A stretch of DNA of 64,000 nucleotides, taken from positions 27,593,498 through 27,657,497 of the forward strand of contig NC_026660.2 of the NCBI RefSeq assembly GCF_000004075.3. The letters run 5' to 3'. The DNA comes from Cucumis sativus. Its lineage: Eukaryota; Streptophyta; Magnoliopsida; Cucurbitales; Cucurbitaceae. The position numbers were made by a program, and so were the translations under genes. Within the stretch, counting starts at the first letter, position 1; each line of letters starts with the position of its first letter. This document shows positions 26,175 through 39,800 of the stretch, in pieces. A model generated the notes under the pieces. That model made no database searches. It worked only from the letters and a program-made list of their open reading frames with translations, and was not told where the DNA came from.

Positions 26175-27300
26175 ACAGCTTCCCATTACCCTAATTCTTC
26201 ATTTCTTCTTCCTCTTTATTATTTTTTTTTTAAAAAAAAAATCTTTGTTAATTTAACTCAAAAATATCTCCTTGTTGTACTGCTCAAGGAGAAAGAAAGA
26301 AAGAAAGAAAAACATCAGAATCCGAGAAACCAAAAGTGTACCAATTTGTCTCCCCTTGGTCAACTCTTGAAATAACCCTATACTTCTTAATCATTTCTTC
26401 TCATTCCCTTACCCTCCCCCCTTTTTTGTTTCTTCTTCAATTTCTTCTATACATATGATACCATATATGGATTGCTTTTAAAACTTTTATACCATACTTT
26501 TTTCACTTTCTTATCATCTATAAATATTTTTTTTTCCTTCATCAAATCATCCTTCCAGCTTCCTCATTATCATTCGCTTCATGCAATACCAGTTCTACAC
26601 AGATAAATATAAACTTCCCTCCATGCAATATTTTGCAACCCATTTTTAATCAAACTAAACGTATGTCTCTTCCATTTATTAATCTCCGCTAGTATTTAAT
26701 TTGAAGAAGTAAATAAATAAATAAATAAACGTATGAAAATGGGTTCTTGAGAAGAAGATGGATCCGACGTAGGAAGACCCCTGATTGTCTGAGTTGATAT
26801 AACAAGTGGTTCAGTATGGTAAAAAACGTGTCGGAAGCCCAATAATAACAGTGACCAACAATTAAATATATATATATATATATATAAAAACCTATGATAT
26901 TTGCTTTGCTTTGGGACATAAAGTAATTAAAATAATAATAATAATATTTATTATTTTATTATTCATACAGAGAGTGAAAAATAAAATAAAAGAGAGAAAG
27001 ATATATGTTGGTATCGGTAGTCTGCAAGATTGTTAGCTTTTTTACACTTTCGGTAGTTTGTGGATGTGTTATGGAATGTCGCTCTCATTAATACTGTTTA
27101 GCTTGTTTTTATGATTTGACACCAATTTCTTCAACTCTGTAACCCATTCATCTATTCATTAATTACTCTCTTCTAATATATTTCTCCACATCACAACACT
27201 TCTCTTACTGATCTTAATTCAACTAATTAATTTTAACTTCCTTTTATTCTTCACATCTTCTCTACTTTCCTTCATTTTCAAGCTTTAGTACTAACACATA

Positions 27301-27315
27301 CACACACACACACAC
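27301..27315. repeat. (CA)n microsatellite
   Basis: A short run of about eight CA units in the spacer downstream of the NERD1-like gene. Confidence 0.85.
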
Positions 27316-28410
27316 GCCCCCCTATTGTTTGTGTATAGCACCAAATTTAATTAATGTCCTTTGTTTTCTTCCTCCAACATTATTGTAGCTTTACAAGAGA
27401 GAGATCCCGTTTTTCATACACAATTCCAAAGTATTGAACCACTCGCCCCCATAATGGGATCAAACATAATCACCTAAATCATGTAAGATAATATAATAAT
27501 CATAATAATAATAATAATATAGAACAAAACAAAACTAAATAAATAAGATGAATAGGGCTAACATTTTCGAATTTTGTTAATACACATCATCATCTTGTTA
27601 GGGGGACCGGGAAGCAAGGTTGACAATATTTTTCAGACACCACAATGAGAAAAACACACACACATACATATTCAAACCACAATCAACTCATAAGATATTC
27701 TATAATTATTATTACGTATAACAAAACCACATGTCTAATTATGATGCAGCTGCCATTACATTCTACAAACACACATATTTATGATTGAACAAGAGATAAA
27801 TATATTTGATTTGAGAAATTTAAGGAAACTTGTTTTTCAAATCATATTCAGACATGTAATAATTATTCCATTCTAAACATTAGAGTAATTTAATATGATC
27901 GACTCCCCCCTTTTGATCAATATAATTTATATAAAGAATAATGTTTGACATGCAAATTAAATGTGAGAATTCAGTATACAGATGGAAGAAGAAGAAGAGG
28001 AAGAAGATTAATGAAAATGACAAAAGCAAAAGGGTAGGGTAAGCCATGCTAGGGCTTCAAATGGTGGCTAACTAATTCAACCATTTTGCAACTTATTAAT
28101 TAAGCAAGAAAAGAAAAGCATGCACTAAAGCATCACATAGTACTTATTAAACAAAGATTATAGGTGAAATGCATGTGAAGAGAAGAACTAATCATTTGCA
28201 TTTCCCTCTCCTACATGTAATATAAAACCATAGGACTGAGAAATAAAAAACAGACATGGGAGTTGTCTTGCAATATATAGTTTTTTTAAGGAGAGATTTA
28301 AATGTTAGCTTTTAAACTTGAATGCAACACCAAATAAATTTATGCATGGGTAGGGGAAGTAGGAGACTCGTCCCCGACATAATATCCTCGTTATCCTAGG
28401 TTGTCGTTTA

Positions 28411-28510
28411 TGATATGAACTATTATTTAATGAGACTGTCACAATTGATATAGTTGCTTACGAGAGGAACAATCATTCAATAAGACTACGACACTTAGTA
28501 TAGTTGCTTA
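28411..28510. repeat. Degenerate 50-bp tandem repeat
   Basis: Two adjacent 50-bp units (28411-28460 and 28461-28510) agree at about 37 of 50 positions. Both end in the identical tagttgctta. They are older than the thioredoxin-intron duplication, judging by divergence. Confidence 0.55.
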
Positions 28511-29302
28511 ATATAATAACTACAACAGAAATTAAGAGAGTTCATTTTGAATAATTTATGTATAGAAAGATTGAAAAGAAAAGGTAAAGAAAATGAAGAA
28601 TTATTGTTGTTATTTGAATTGAAAGCGGTATAATATATATATATATATAGGGGTAAGCAGGAAAAAAAGCAGTTTGAAACTGCAGAAGCAACAACAAAAC
28701 GGTAATGGAAAATAATGGCAAACACTTAAACACGCAGAGAGAAAAAAAAAAGAAGAAAAGAGAAAGACAACAATGAATAATAATAACAATAATAATAACA
28801 ATGATGAAAAAAACTTAAAGAAAAAACAAAGATACAGACACAGCACAAGACTCTACGCAACCACAAACATGTCGTACACAAAAACGACTTTGGATTTGAA
28901 GAAGAATAATTTTATATGTTCAAAAACTACGCATTGAAATTTGAACCGAAAATATATAACATTTTAATCCAAAATTGAAAAACAAGGCAACAGACTTTAA
29001 CGCATTATTCTCCAATTTTGCTCTTAAAACATAACAACAATAACAATAATAATAATAATTATAATAATAATCTGACAAGAAAAAGAAAGGAAAAAAAAAA
29101 AAAAGATGAAGAAGAAGCATTTTCTCAAGTGAAGGGTTTTTTGTTTTTGTTTTTTGTTTTTTTGTTTTACTACAAATTATCAGCAGATCTATTGCGTCAA
29201 TGTAGATAATAAACAGAAAGAAAAGTTCGTGAGAGATCTGGAAGAGAAAAATGAGAAAATGAAGCTGCCTAGATAATAGCTTTGTTTTTTTTTTTTTTTC
29301 TT

Positions 29303-30503
29303 TTAAGATCTTGGTGGTAGGAAGAATTGCGTACCCGCCATGAAGCTATTGAGCGGCGTTGAATATAAGGAAGAAGGATCAAGCAAGGGTAATGCCGCGG
29401 TTGAACCACCGCTTCCGGTGGTGGCATCAGCGGCTCCAGCGATGAAATTCAGTGGTTGCACTCCACTACTACTCCCACCACCACCGGACGAGGTCTCACC
29501 CGGTGGAATATAATTATTTTCCGGTCCTTGATCGTATAGAATTCCTTTGAAAACATGTCCACCAATATTTACCGCCGTTTGATACGCGTATTGATCGTCG
29601 GTATCATCAGCAGAACTAACACGAACGCAACGAAACACAGCTGGAGAGTTCAACTCAGCTGGGAAATTCCCAATTTCCAACCCTAGAAAATGAGAGATTT
29701 GTAATAATTATATGAAATAAAAGAAATTTAGGTAGGGATTAAATTAAAGAGAGAAGGAAGATGATGAAATGGGGTCAGGGAATACTGAAAAACAGAAAAA
29801 GGTAAGTGAAGAGAAGTTTTGACATCTGCAACACGCAATCTAAAGAAAATAAAAGTGAGTGAGAGAGAGATGATTGTATTTTTGTACCAGAAGTATTGTT
29901 GTTGGTGGGGATGAGAGTGCAGGCAAGTGAAGAGGAGTTATAATCTCTATGGCGTTTGGGATTATTGTCGCCGCCATGGAGTTGAAGTTGTTGTTGATGA
30001 TGATGATGATGATGGGTTTGCAAGGCAGCAAGTTTATCTTGGCGCTCACGACGCTTGGCGGCAGGGACCCAAGTGCTTTTTACATGGGTTTCACAATGAA
30101 ATCCTCGGCTCTTGCAACATGTCCTACATCTCATATGACTACAATCTTTCTTCGCTTGGTTACCACAATCTTGGCAGCTGATTCCACCTCCACCCGATCC
30201 CGAACTTATCATCATGAAATTACCCGATCTGGAGGAGGACTCATCGGAGTTCCGGACGGCAAGTGGTGCGGAGTAAGGAGTAGTAGTAGTAGTAGTACGA
30301 GATTGTGTTTGAAAGAGAGGTTGTTCTTGATGATGATGATGATGTTGCTGCTGCTGCTGCTGCTGCCATAGCTCCACGTTACCGGCTTTGTACCAAAACA
30401 AACTGCTATCCGGCGGGGGATGAATAAATTGGTTGGGGCGGTTGTTATTTTGTTCTTCGTCTCTTCCTCCGCCGCCACCGCCTAAAGTGAAAAAGCCAGA
30501 CAT
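29303..30503 (-). CDS. SRS: SHI/STYLISH family (SRS) zinc-finger transcription factor
   Basis: A plant-specific nuclear activator of auxin biosynthesis (YUCCA) genes in organ tips, carpels and stamens. Two exons, 29888-30503 and 29303-29682, join across a 205-bp phase-1 intron to 331 residues. The N-terminus [11 protein letters not shown] is typical of SHI/STY proteins. The RING-like zinc finger spans about 110-140 ([27 protein letters not shown]), followed by the basic [13 protein letters not shown]. The IGGH dimerisation/activation domain lies at about 222-255 ([18 protein letters not shown]). Poly-Gln/His runs at 47-58 and 164-170 are encoded by CAG/CAT microsatellites. The intron falls between the two domains, as usual in this family. 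Large spacers on both sides fit a developmentally regulated gene. Synteny points to STY1/STY2 (At3g51060/At4g36260) rather than LRP1. Confidence 0.95.
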
Positions 30504-30770
30504 TGTTGCTGTGAAGACCCAGAACCTGAGGGTGACCTAAAATCCATAATCAGAGGGTCGAAGCCCTCTGCCTGAATTGGAGGCGCCTGATCAATTATAA
30601 TTATAATTATAATTAAAATTGGGGGTTTGATGGAATATGATGATAATCCTCGTATATGAAATTAGTTTTGGGAATGGAAAAGGGGGAAGGAAAAAAGAAA
30701 AAAGAAAAAAGAAGAAGAAGAAGAAGAAGAAGAGAAAGAGATGTGTGAGTGTGTAGTGTAGTTAATTACC
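30504..30770 (-). other. SRS 5' leader with a possible leader intron
   Basis: Reading the minus strand into the ATG at 30503, a donor-like CTCAGTTTG/GTAATTAAC sits at about 30769. Acceptor-like TTTTAG is at about 30538-30543 and CACAG at about 30508-30512. A leader intron of about 230-260 bp is plausible but unproven. Inside it lie a GA-rich tract (30680-30740), an ATT-type repeat (30595-30615) and a perfect 7-bp hairpin (30551-30557 with 30564-30570). Confidence 0.35.
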
Positions 30771-30977
30771 AAACTGAGATGCAGCTGTTGCCTGCTGCTG
30801 CTACTGCTGCTGGCTGCTGGCTGCTGGTGATGGTGGCTTATAGTGGGGGCACAGCGCGTTAATCAGGCTTTCAATTCTCTCCCCCCCTTTGTTTGTTTTT
30901 TCTTTTTTCTTTTCTTTTAACTCAGTGTTAGTAATACATCCACATTTATGGCTCAGAATTACACCTCTCTCTGCAAC

Positions 30978-30983
30978 GCCGCC
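30978..30983. promoter_or_regulatory. GCC-box-like element upstream of SRS
   Basis: GCCGCC lies about 475 bp before the SRS ATG. A GCC-box-like element is known to be needed for expression of Arabidopsis SHI/STY genes in aerial organs. The match is a bare six bases (context cgccgccat), so the link is an inference. Confidence 0.35.
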
Positions 30984-32815
30984 ATGCCTTTCTTTTTCCA
31001 CCCCCACTTCTCTCTCCTCTCTGCGCAGTTTTTCTTTTCTTTTTTTCTTTTCTTTTTTTCTTTTCTTTTCTGGAAACTGAATTTAAGTCTCCATCCAAAC
31101 TCAAAACACACACCTAAATAATTTCTGCTCTTCTCTATCTTCCTGATTCTCTTGTAGTTATTACCTCTTTTTCCCCTGAAACTACTACCTTACCTTTCCA
31201 GTATCCCCCATGGATCCACCATCCATCTCACTACTCCTAATCCCATCTTCATCAACTCCTCTCCCTCTATAATTCTCCCCTCATCTAATGGTTCTCCTCT
31301 TCCCACGTGTCAACCCACCAGCTTTTGCCCCCATCCTTCCTTTCGCGAAAAACCCGCTAACTTGTCTCTCACAACCGTTATCTCACCTATTTCCCCCCCT
31401 TTTTTTATTATTTTTTTTATTTCTTCTTCTTCTTCTTCTTCTTATTATTATTATTTTGTATTTCTAACAATATAAATTCTTTTTCTCTCTCCCTCTTTTA
31501 CTTTCTACTTATTATTATTTTTTACATCCTTTTAATTCTATTTTCTCTCCCTTGTATTGAATTTACCAATTACAGCAAGGTTTTTAATTCGAATATGAAA
31601 ATATAGATTGAGTTTTATTATAATTCAACTTAAATTTTATATTTATGTCATCCCCCAATGGTTAATCGTCGGTTTATTATTGGTAGGAGATGTGAGAAAG
31701 GGGTTGATGAACCCGGTCGAAGAACGAAACTGTTACTGTTAGTGTCCCATAAAGATATTGAGGCCCAGCCCCTTAAGCGAACCACATCAAACTGGACCTA
31801 ATCGGGCTTAACCAACCTTCACTATATATTGCTTTGTTTGTAATGAGGGTGAAGTGTGTGTGTGTTTGCGTACGGAAAAGAAAAGATAAATAAAATCTTT
31901 GGTTATGTGAGCTTTTTGTGTAATTTGCTTTGGGCGATTTAAGCAAGGGGAATTGCTTTTTTATCTTCTCGTTTCCTGCTTTCGGACTTATGTCTCCCAA
32001 CTTTCATCAGATAAAAGCAGACCCCATCACTCGTAACTCCCACACCAAATAAATAATATAATTTCCAAAATATCCAAAAATTATATCTTCACTTCTTTTT
32101 ATCCTTTCTTTTTTCTTTTCTCCTTTTTTTGGTACAAAAATAAGAGAAAGGCTTCAAATTTTAAAATGAACTCATCATGATTGGAACACACACAATTTTG
32201 AAATTAATTTTTTAAATTACAAAAAGACAAAATCCAAAATCCAAAATCCAAAATATATGCATAAAAGATACCAATGTTAAAATTAAGTTATTTTACTATA
32301 TCTAACTTAGTCAAACCTTACAAATTGTTTAATGTTGTTCTTTGAACACATGACACATTTTCTACTTATACTGACTACAAATTGAGATAATTCCAAATAT
32401 AATATCTATATTAAAAAACATAACAACAATAAATTTATACCATCCATAGACCCGGAACTCTATCGTTGAATTGATTACAATTACGTTAGTATGGGAAGAA
32501 AAATGGAATTGAAGCAGTGGATTGCATTGAATTTGGAAGTATTTTTTTTTAAAAAAAAAGTAAAGTGAATTGTAAAAATGTATGTTGATCTTAATTGTGA
32601 TATATAATAATAGAAAAAGAAAGAATGGGTGGAGGAGATTTGGGGAGTGAAAACGAGAGAAGATAGGGTTAAAAATTAAAAAGAAATAGTGAGATATTAA
32701 ATATAAATATGAATATTGCTCAGAGTTGATGGCGTGGCTTCACAAGGACACAGCGCCACTTCTCCTCGTACCTTTTATTTAACTATAAATAATCAATATC
32801 TCCCTTTTTGCCTTT

Positions 32816-32839
32816 CCCTCCCTCCCTCCCTCCCTCCCT
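32816..32839 (-). repeat. (CCCT)6: G-quadruplex/i-motif candidate
   Basis: Six CCC tracts spaced by single T bases. The minus strand carries six GGG tracts with one-base loops, two more than a quadruplex needs. Confidence 0.85.
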
Positions 32840-35800
32840 TCTCTTTTAATTTGAACCCTTAACCTTTCTTTAACATCATTTTTTTTAAAAAAAATAAAAA
32901 TCAAATTTAACCACAAGTTCGTATCTATTTTATTTTGAAATTTTTATGTATGTATGTCTTATCGGTAAGATTCTAAATTATAACTCAACTTTAGTTTTCT
33001 CTAAATAAAAAACGAAATTGAAATAAAATTACAAGTTTTTAGAATAGTTTTTGAAAACATTTGAAAGAAAATATATTGTGGGGAGCATATTTAGAGAGTA
33101 ACATGTGTGTTGGACCTTTTGGTGGGACATATTAGAATCTCTTACACCCACTTGTGAGACACATGTCTATTATAATTAAGGTAATATCTCTACTATTTAT
33201 TATTTTTATACACATATATCTCTATATATATATATATATATATTTAATTATACCAGGTTATATGCTTCTTTTAATTTATAGTGTCACGTGATATCTTCTT
33301 TTCCCCCCTACTTCTACACACACATTGTATTTTATTACTACTTTTCTAATAATTAGAATACTAATGAAAGATTTTAATCATAATATAAAATCTACTATCT
33401 TTTTTATCAGCAAAAAAGTCTTATAGATCCCCATTAATTAAATCCATAAATATATTAATATACCAAATTGACCACTACCAATACCATCATCACCCATCAG
33501 CATGTAATGTTTTCATTCTTTCTTTCTTTTAATTTTGTTAAAGAAACACTAATCAATGCAATGAGTTATTCTTTCTATCTTAGTCTATGTACATATAGAA
33601 AATAAATTAATTATGAAAATATTTCATTTATAAAAAAAAAAAAAAGTATTGAGATAGAGAGAGAGAGTTGAAAATTGAAAGAAAATAAACAAAGAAATAG
33701 GGTGGGGGACTTAGATGTGATTGTCAGGCTTTTTGAGGGAGGGGGTTGGCAACTAAAATTGCGCATGCTATTAACAAGGGTTTCTAATGGAGAGACCTAC
33801 GAGAATTCATCCCCTAAAGTGGAAACATCCATTTTCCTTTTCTTTAAAACACTCCTCCAAACCCAACCCTTTTTTATATTACTTATTTTTAACCCTTTTT
33901 CTTTTCTTTTTACATTTCACTCACAAAACACAACAATAACTATTTATTCTTTTTTTAAAAAAATCATTTTAAATGTTTAAATTCTTAATCCAAACTTGAA
34001 CAAAATCTAGATTACAAAAAAGGAATAAAATGTAGGTAAAAGGGTATATAGAAGAATATATTTTAAATATAGTAGAGATTGAAACACCATTTTGATTATG
34101 TAATTTAAACCTTGATTTCGCTTCTAGTTTATTATATTAATTGACATTTTTTTTCTTTATATTTTAAAAGGATATGCATAATATTAATTAAAATGAAAGA
34201 AACTTGAAATATAGAGAGGAGAGAGAGAGTGAAGAAAAATGAAAATGAAAGGAAAAAGGTGAAAAGAAAGAGAAGGAGGGGAGAGTGAATGATTTTAAAA
34301 GTGGGAGTTCCCAATAAGCGTTTATACCTTATGAATGAATGGGCCTTCTGTCATCATCCATCCTCGAGCCTTGTGTTTGTTCCCATGGTTGACTCCCCCT
34401 CCCTTCAATTCCCCTTCCCTCCCCTTCTTCTTCAAAACCAAAAACTCTATAACCTAAAATATTAATAACCCACATTCTCTTTCTTCTTCTTCTTCTTCTT
34501 TCTTTTTTCTTTTTCTGAATTTTCTTTTATTTTTCAATGATATTAATTCTAACAAAATAGAATGGAATAGCAGCTGCCTTGGCATGCCATATTACAATAT
34601 TACACACCACAAATCCCAAAGTTAACTAACTTGAATGAAAAGAAAAAAAAAAAATTTGAAAGGAAAGGATATAGGAAATGAAAGTCACTGTCGTAATAAA
34701 TTAAATCAGGGGGTTGGGTTTTGATTGGATTGGAAACTGTAAGGCCATGTGATCGATCACCATTCACCTCCTCCTCTCTCTCTTTTCTTATTTTTCATTA
34801 TTATTTTTTAAAAATTATTGAGAACCCATTTTGTATTTACCTTTTTATTGTCTCATAGTGTTTCTGTTGTCAATTTTGGTTTCTATTTGTAACCATTTTC
34901 ATTCTTTTATTACCTTACAATCCCGTCACCATCTTCCCCCATCCATTTTCCTCACCCTCTCTTTTTCCCTTTCCTCTTATTCATTTCCAATCCCTAACCC
35001 CATTTCCCTTTTCTCCATTCTTCTCTTTTTCCCTATTCCCAAAACTATATACCCTTTCATTTAACTCTTCTCTCTACAAACAACCCACACAACTTTCATT
35101 TCTCCTGCCTTCACATCAACTAGTGCTCCTTTGAGTCTTACAAGCCTTTGATACCATACTAAAAGAATATGATGATCTCCACTCAATAGCTAAAAAGAAA
35201 TGTTTGAAAACATATAAGTTTTAGTACAAAAAAAACTATTGGACTAATGGAACTCAATTCAAAAGATGTTACAAAAACCTTTTCACTACTACAAGACATT
35301 CGTCAATTGACCGTTATATATAGGCAATACATATTAGATTACATTAATTTTAGTAGAGGATCGAATAATGATTTTGTAACTAGCAATTGTTTTCTTCTTT
35401 CTAATCACGTTTTCAATATAGCCTACAAAAGTTGACTCATGTCATACCGTTGTTGTAGAAGAATTTTAGTAGAAAATTAAGACAATATAAAACTCTCCCC
35501 AGCAAGCATCTATCCATTATTGTTATTATTGAGTGAATGTGATTGATTTATAATTTCATTCAAACCAAAGTGTATGAATAAAAATAAAAATTAATCACAA
35601 GGGAAGGGAAGGGAATCAATGTATAGAATATAAAATCCTAAATAGTAAATAAGAATAAATATTCACTCAAATCCAAATAAGTGAAAATTTTGGCACATGA
35701 TCACAATAGAATTTATTATAATGTACAACATTTCAGAGAATGTCAGAAGGGAAGGTTTTGCTGTCATGAAAGCATTTTTAGAGCCTCTAATTTGCTTATC

Positions 35801-36861
35801 CTTGTGGAGGAAAAAAAGAAAGCTTTTATTCATATCTGAAAAGTGCTTTGCATATATATATATATTATTTTAGTTAGGAAGACTTACATTACAACCATTC
35901 ACCATTGAGACATTTCTATCTCTTTCATAGTGTATAACTTTATAATTGAAAAATCATTCCCTTTTAAATCTTTAAAGAAATTGACGTTTGAGTCTAATAA
36001 ATTTTTATTAAACTTTAAATTACAGAATAAGTTAATAAACTTCTTTTATTGTTATCAAAATATCAAATAATTTAATAGCATTTCAATATTTTTAATTTAT
36101 CTTTAATTTTATAATTTATATCGTCATAATAATATAGGGGTCATATGATCCGAAAAAGAAAATTTTAATCCCTAACGTAGATCTCCCTAGCTTATTAACT
36201 TCTCTTACAATGAGTCCATAATTTATTAACACCAACTCCATTAACTTATTAACTCCTCTATGGTTGGCACCACAACTTAATTAAAACCAACTTTATAAAC
36301 TTTCACTTCTCTACTCTTTTAATTTATTTTACCTCACCCTCTGTCCCTACCCTTCCTCCCTCCAATTTATAATCTATATGCCATAATTTTAGGACCTAAA
36401 ATTAAAAGAAGAAAAAAATGCATGGGATCCAAAGTAATACTCTTAAGAAAAAAAAAAAACCAAAATATTCATAGAATAATGTAGTAAGAAATCAAAATTA
36501 TTTCAGATTTGAAGCAAAGATTTACCAACTCTAAATTAAAAACAATTGAACAGTAGAAACAGAATATAAACACTTTGTAATAAGTAATTAATTTGTGGAT
36601 TAAACTTCCAATTATTGTTGGAAAAGAGCTTAAAGAAATCCAATGGTGGGAGAGTAAGATTGAAAGTTTAAGAAGGATGAAAAGCCAAAGTGTAAAAACA
36701 AAAAATGGTAGTAGTACTTTTAAGGACATATTGTAGAATAGAGGCATATTTTGAAGAATTAGGGTGGGGCCTAAAGTTTGAAGAGCTATCTTAGGTTTCT
36801 TTTTAGGTAGGTAATCAAAGACTTAAGGAATCTTTCAAATCTTTCTTAGTAAGGAGGATAC

Positions 36862-36890
36862 CTTTCTTTCTTTCTTTCTTTCTTTCTTTT
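36862..36890. repeat. (TTTC)n microsatellite followed by poly-T
   Basis: About seven TTTC units followed directly by a T run. It lies in the SRS-PMT27 spacer. Confidence 0.9.
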
Positions 36891-39800
36891 TTTTTTTTGC
36901 CTTAGGGTTTTTGTCTATTAGCCTTAGCCTATTGTGACCACATCTCTCTTGATCATCATCTGCATCTTAGTAAGATTTAAATTGGAAATAAAGGTAACAT
37001 CAAAAAATTAAATATCTGAATCAAATCCTTTATATATATATATACATTCAACTCTTTAGTTGCTCTGTATACATCAATAACTTTAATTCCCATCCATCTC
37101 TTCATATTATTGCTTTCATTTTCCTAAATAACCTACCCTCCACCAATCATTCATCCAATTTTAATACTTCCCTTCTCTTAATTCCATCTATTTAAACTTT
37201 AAATTGTTTCGACCATAAATCAATTTAGTTTACGTATCAACATTTTGGTTGAAAAAACTTAAAGTTTATTGTTAATTATACTTCTAAATTTTTATTGGGA
37301 AATTCAATTCAACCCCCTTCTCCATTAGATTAGTTTTGAAAATAGTTTATGCATTTCAATGTTCTTACATTCACATTTTCAAATGTTAGTTTACAAAATG
37401 AACTATTAGAATTGATGCAAATAAAACTATATATGTAGTTTAAATTGATTCATTCATGAAAATTTATAAACTTAAATTGATATAGACGAATTTTAGATGA
37501 TTTTACACATTGAAGGATGTAAGTGTCTACATTTATAAAAGTTGTAAGTCTAAATTAATACAACTGTCGATCACAATATTAAAGGATATAATCACACAAG
37601 TATTTGGAAAGCACAAATTGATATTCTTTTTCTAAAATTTACTTTCCCAAAGTAAAAATTAATAATAGCTTGATAACAATGTGAGGTAAAGATTAGGAGA
37701 TTATCCTTGACTAGTTGATTATACTTTGGTTTTTTTTAGAATTGACTTCAAGATTTTGACTTCTTAATCAAGAGTATATATCTCAATAATTAATCAATTG
37801 AGTGTTGACACTTATTTATCAAAAATCTTATATGATTTTATAATATGAAACGTGTTATAACGTTATTCGATATTACAGTAATAGACTACTATGATTTGTT
37901 TTAAAAGATCAAACATGTGTAAGATCCCAAAAATTTATTCAACAAATTAAAATAACTAATTTATTACAAAAAAAGCATAGTCTAAGAGTAATACCTATTC
38001 TTAAAACAAGGTAGATCCTACTTTGAGTTATACAACAAAATCATGAAAGTAGATATCATGCTTCTTCTTTAATTTCTTTATCACAAAAAAATAAAGTTCT
38101 CTTTCAATTTTTTTAACTTCCAATAATCACATTATTCTCAATTAGATCGACACTTCTAATAAAAAATTTAAAATAAACAAACGATGAAAGAAAAAAAAAA
38201 AAAGAGAGTGTAATTGAGGTTTTGAGGGTGATATGGGCATGTTTTAATTAAATTGTAATAAATGTATAGCATTTGTAGGACGTATTATCTAACTAAGCCA
38301 TTGAAAGGTCAAATAACCAAGAGGTTCTTTAATTAATGTTAAAATAAATTCAAAGGTCATATAATTGTGGTTATGGCCATTAATGGTTGCTTGGTTTGAC
38401 AACCTTTATTCAATTCTTCTTTCTTTCCAACGTCAATACACACTTAAATGAAAGTAGGTTTAGTTTCATTTTTAACATATCTCTTCTTAAGGTTAAAACT
38501 ATATTTCGTTTTTTATTCAAGTTAAAATCCATTTTAGAAGTCTTTCATCCACATGTTTTAGCGGATGAAATTTCGACTGATCCATAATTGGTGACTTATT
38601 TGATAATATTTTTCTTTTAAAAAGAATTGACATCCACGACGTAATTCGTAAGACATTAAATTTACGACATCATAAATTGAAAACTCACTTTCTCAAAACT
38701 TTTGTTATTTATCATGATTATTATCATTATTTACCGACCATGGAACCAATCACAAATTCACATATTAATCATCACTCAATGGCATTTCATAGAAACACCC
38801 TATACCATGTTGTTATAGATTTTTATGATATGGTTTTAAAGATTTAAATTTGAACCAATGTTTATATTTGTTTGTGGTTATGAATTTCTTGGGTACTTTC
38901 TTAAATATTACATTAATTTTTTTATTATATTGTACCAATTAAAACAAATTGATAGAATATTATAAAAAAAAATTAATTTAATTTATTGTCATTCATAAGA
39001 TATACATATACAAATGTTTCATCCCAAAGCTGGTCAAGGATTGATTATATATTAGTAATACATATAATTATACTAATGTAAATTATATATTATATTCTTG
39101 TACATAATTAATAATCATATGACTTTAGTATGCTTCCAACCAAAAAAGTGTATATTTTGAACCTCAACATGACAACATTTTAAGCTCTATATCTTTCATG
39201 AATAAGTAAATATTGAAGAATAATGTGTATTCATAAATATACAGAGAATATATGAGTATGAATATATATGAAATGTGGTTGTTACACAAAGATGCTAACA
39301 TGTTTATCAACTTAATATATCAATATGACAATATTGCATACTCATGACTAATTATTGAGAGAATCAGAATAAATACAGATGGAGAAAATTTTCCTTTAAT
39401 TTCTATTCTCACACATTAACTTTATGAAAAGAATAAGGATTTCTTTCAGCACAGACTTGACACAAAATCAAGAGGATATATATATTGGTTTCCTATAAAT
39501 CTGAAAGGAACAATCAAAACATTATCATATAAAATAATATAAAGTAATAATACGTTATTCTCATTCGTATACTGTTATGTTGATATACTTCATTTAATAT
39601 ATATTTTTTCCTTAGTCCTTTTTCTGTACTTATGATTCTATAGTATACATATAAATCACAAAACAACACAACAATAATACATGAATTCATTCTAAGCTCA
39701 AATAACCTAATAATTTAAATATAAACTGCTTTTCTGATTCCCCTACTTTATTTAATTATTTTTTTATTTCTTTTTTAATCTATTCCATTTGGTATATATG

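Larger units (their letters stand above)
25620..26580. other. Pyrimidine-rich block on the + strand
   Basis: Nearly 1 kb of strongly C+T-biased sequence with (TTTC)n at about 26073-26099, (TC)n at 26141-26174 and C-runs at 25886-25909. Such blocks in plants often mark promoters and 5' leaders, yet no gene of matching orientation was recognised nearby. A GAAA-type tract follows at about 26288-26310. Confidence 0.55.
22394..29302. other. 6.9-kb convergent spacer, NERD1-like to SRS
   Basis: A long non-coding stretch between two 3' ends. It contains poly-T (23528-23558), a purine-rich block (about 25375-25470), a pyrimidine-rich block (about 25620-26580), several (TA)n tracts, an (AC)n tract (27301-27315), AAT-type tracts near 27500, 28780 and 29040, and a degenerate 50-bp tandem repeat (28411-28510). 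No frame resembles a protein, and no tRNA-like or clear transposon structure was seen. Confidence 0.55.

Noticed and set aside
29255-29285. tgaagctgcc word similar to the start of miR167
   Set aside because: Similarity ends after about ten bases and no precursor foldback surrounds it.
30515-30540. Resemblance to a miR398-type sequence (ctcaggt and ggtcaccc words) in the SRS leader
   Set aside because: The words are in the wrong order for a target or mature miRNA, and there is no matching hairpin arm.
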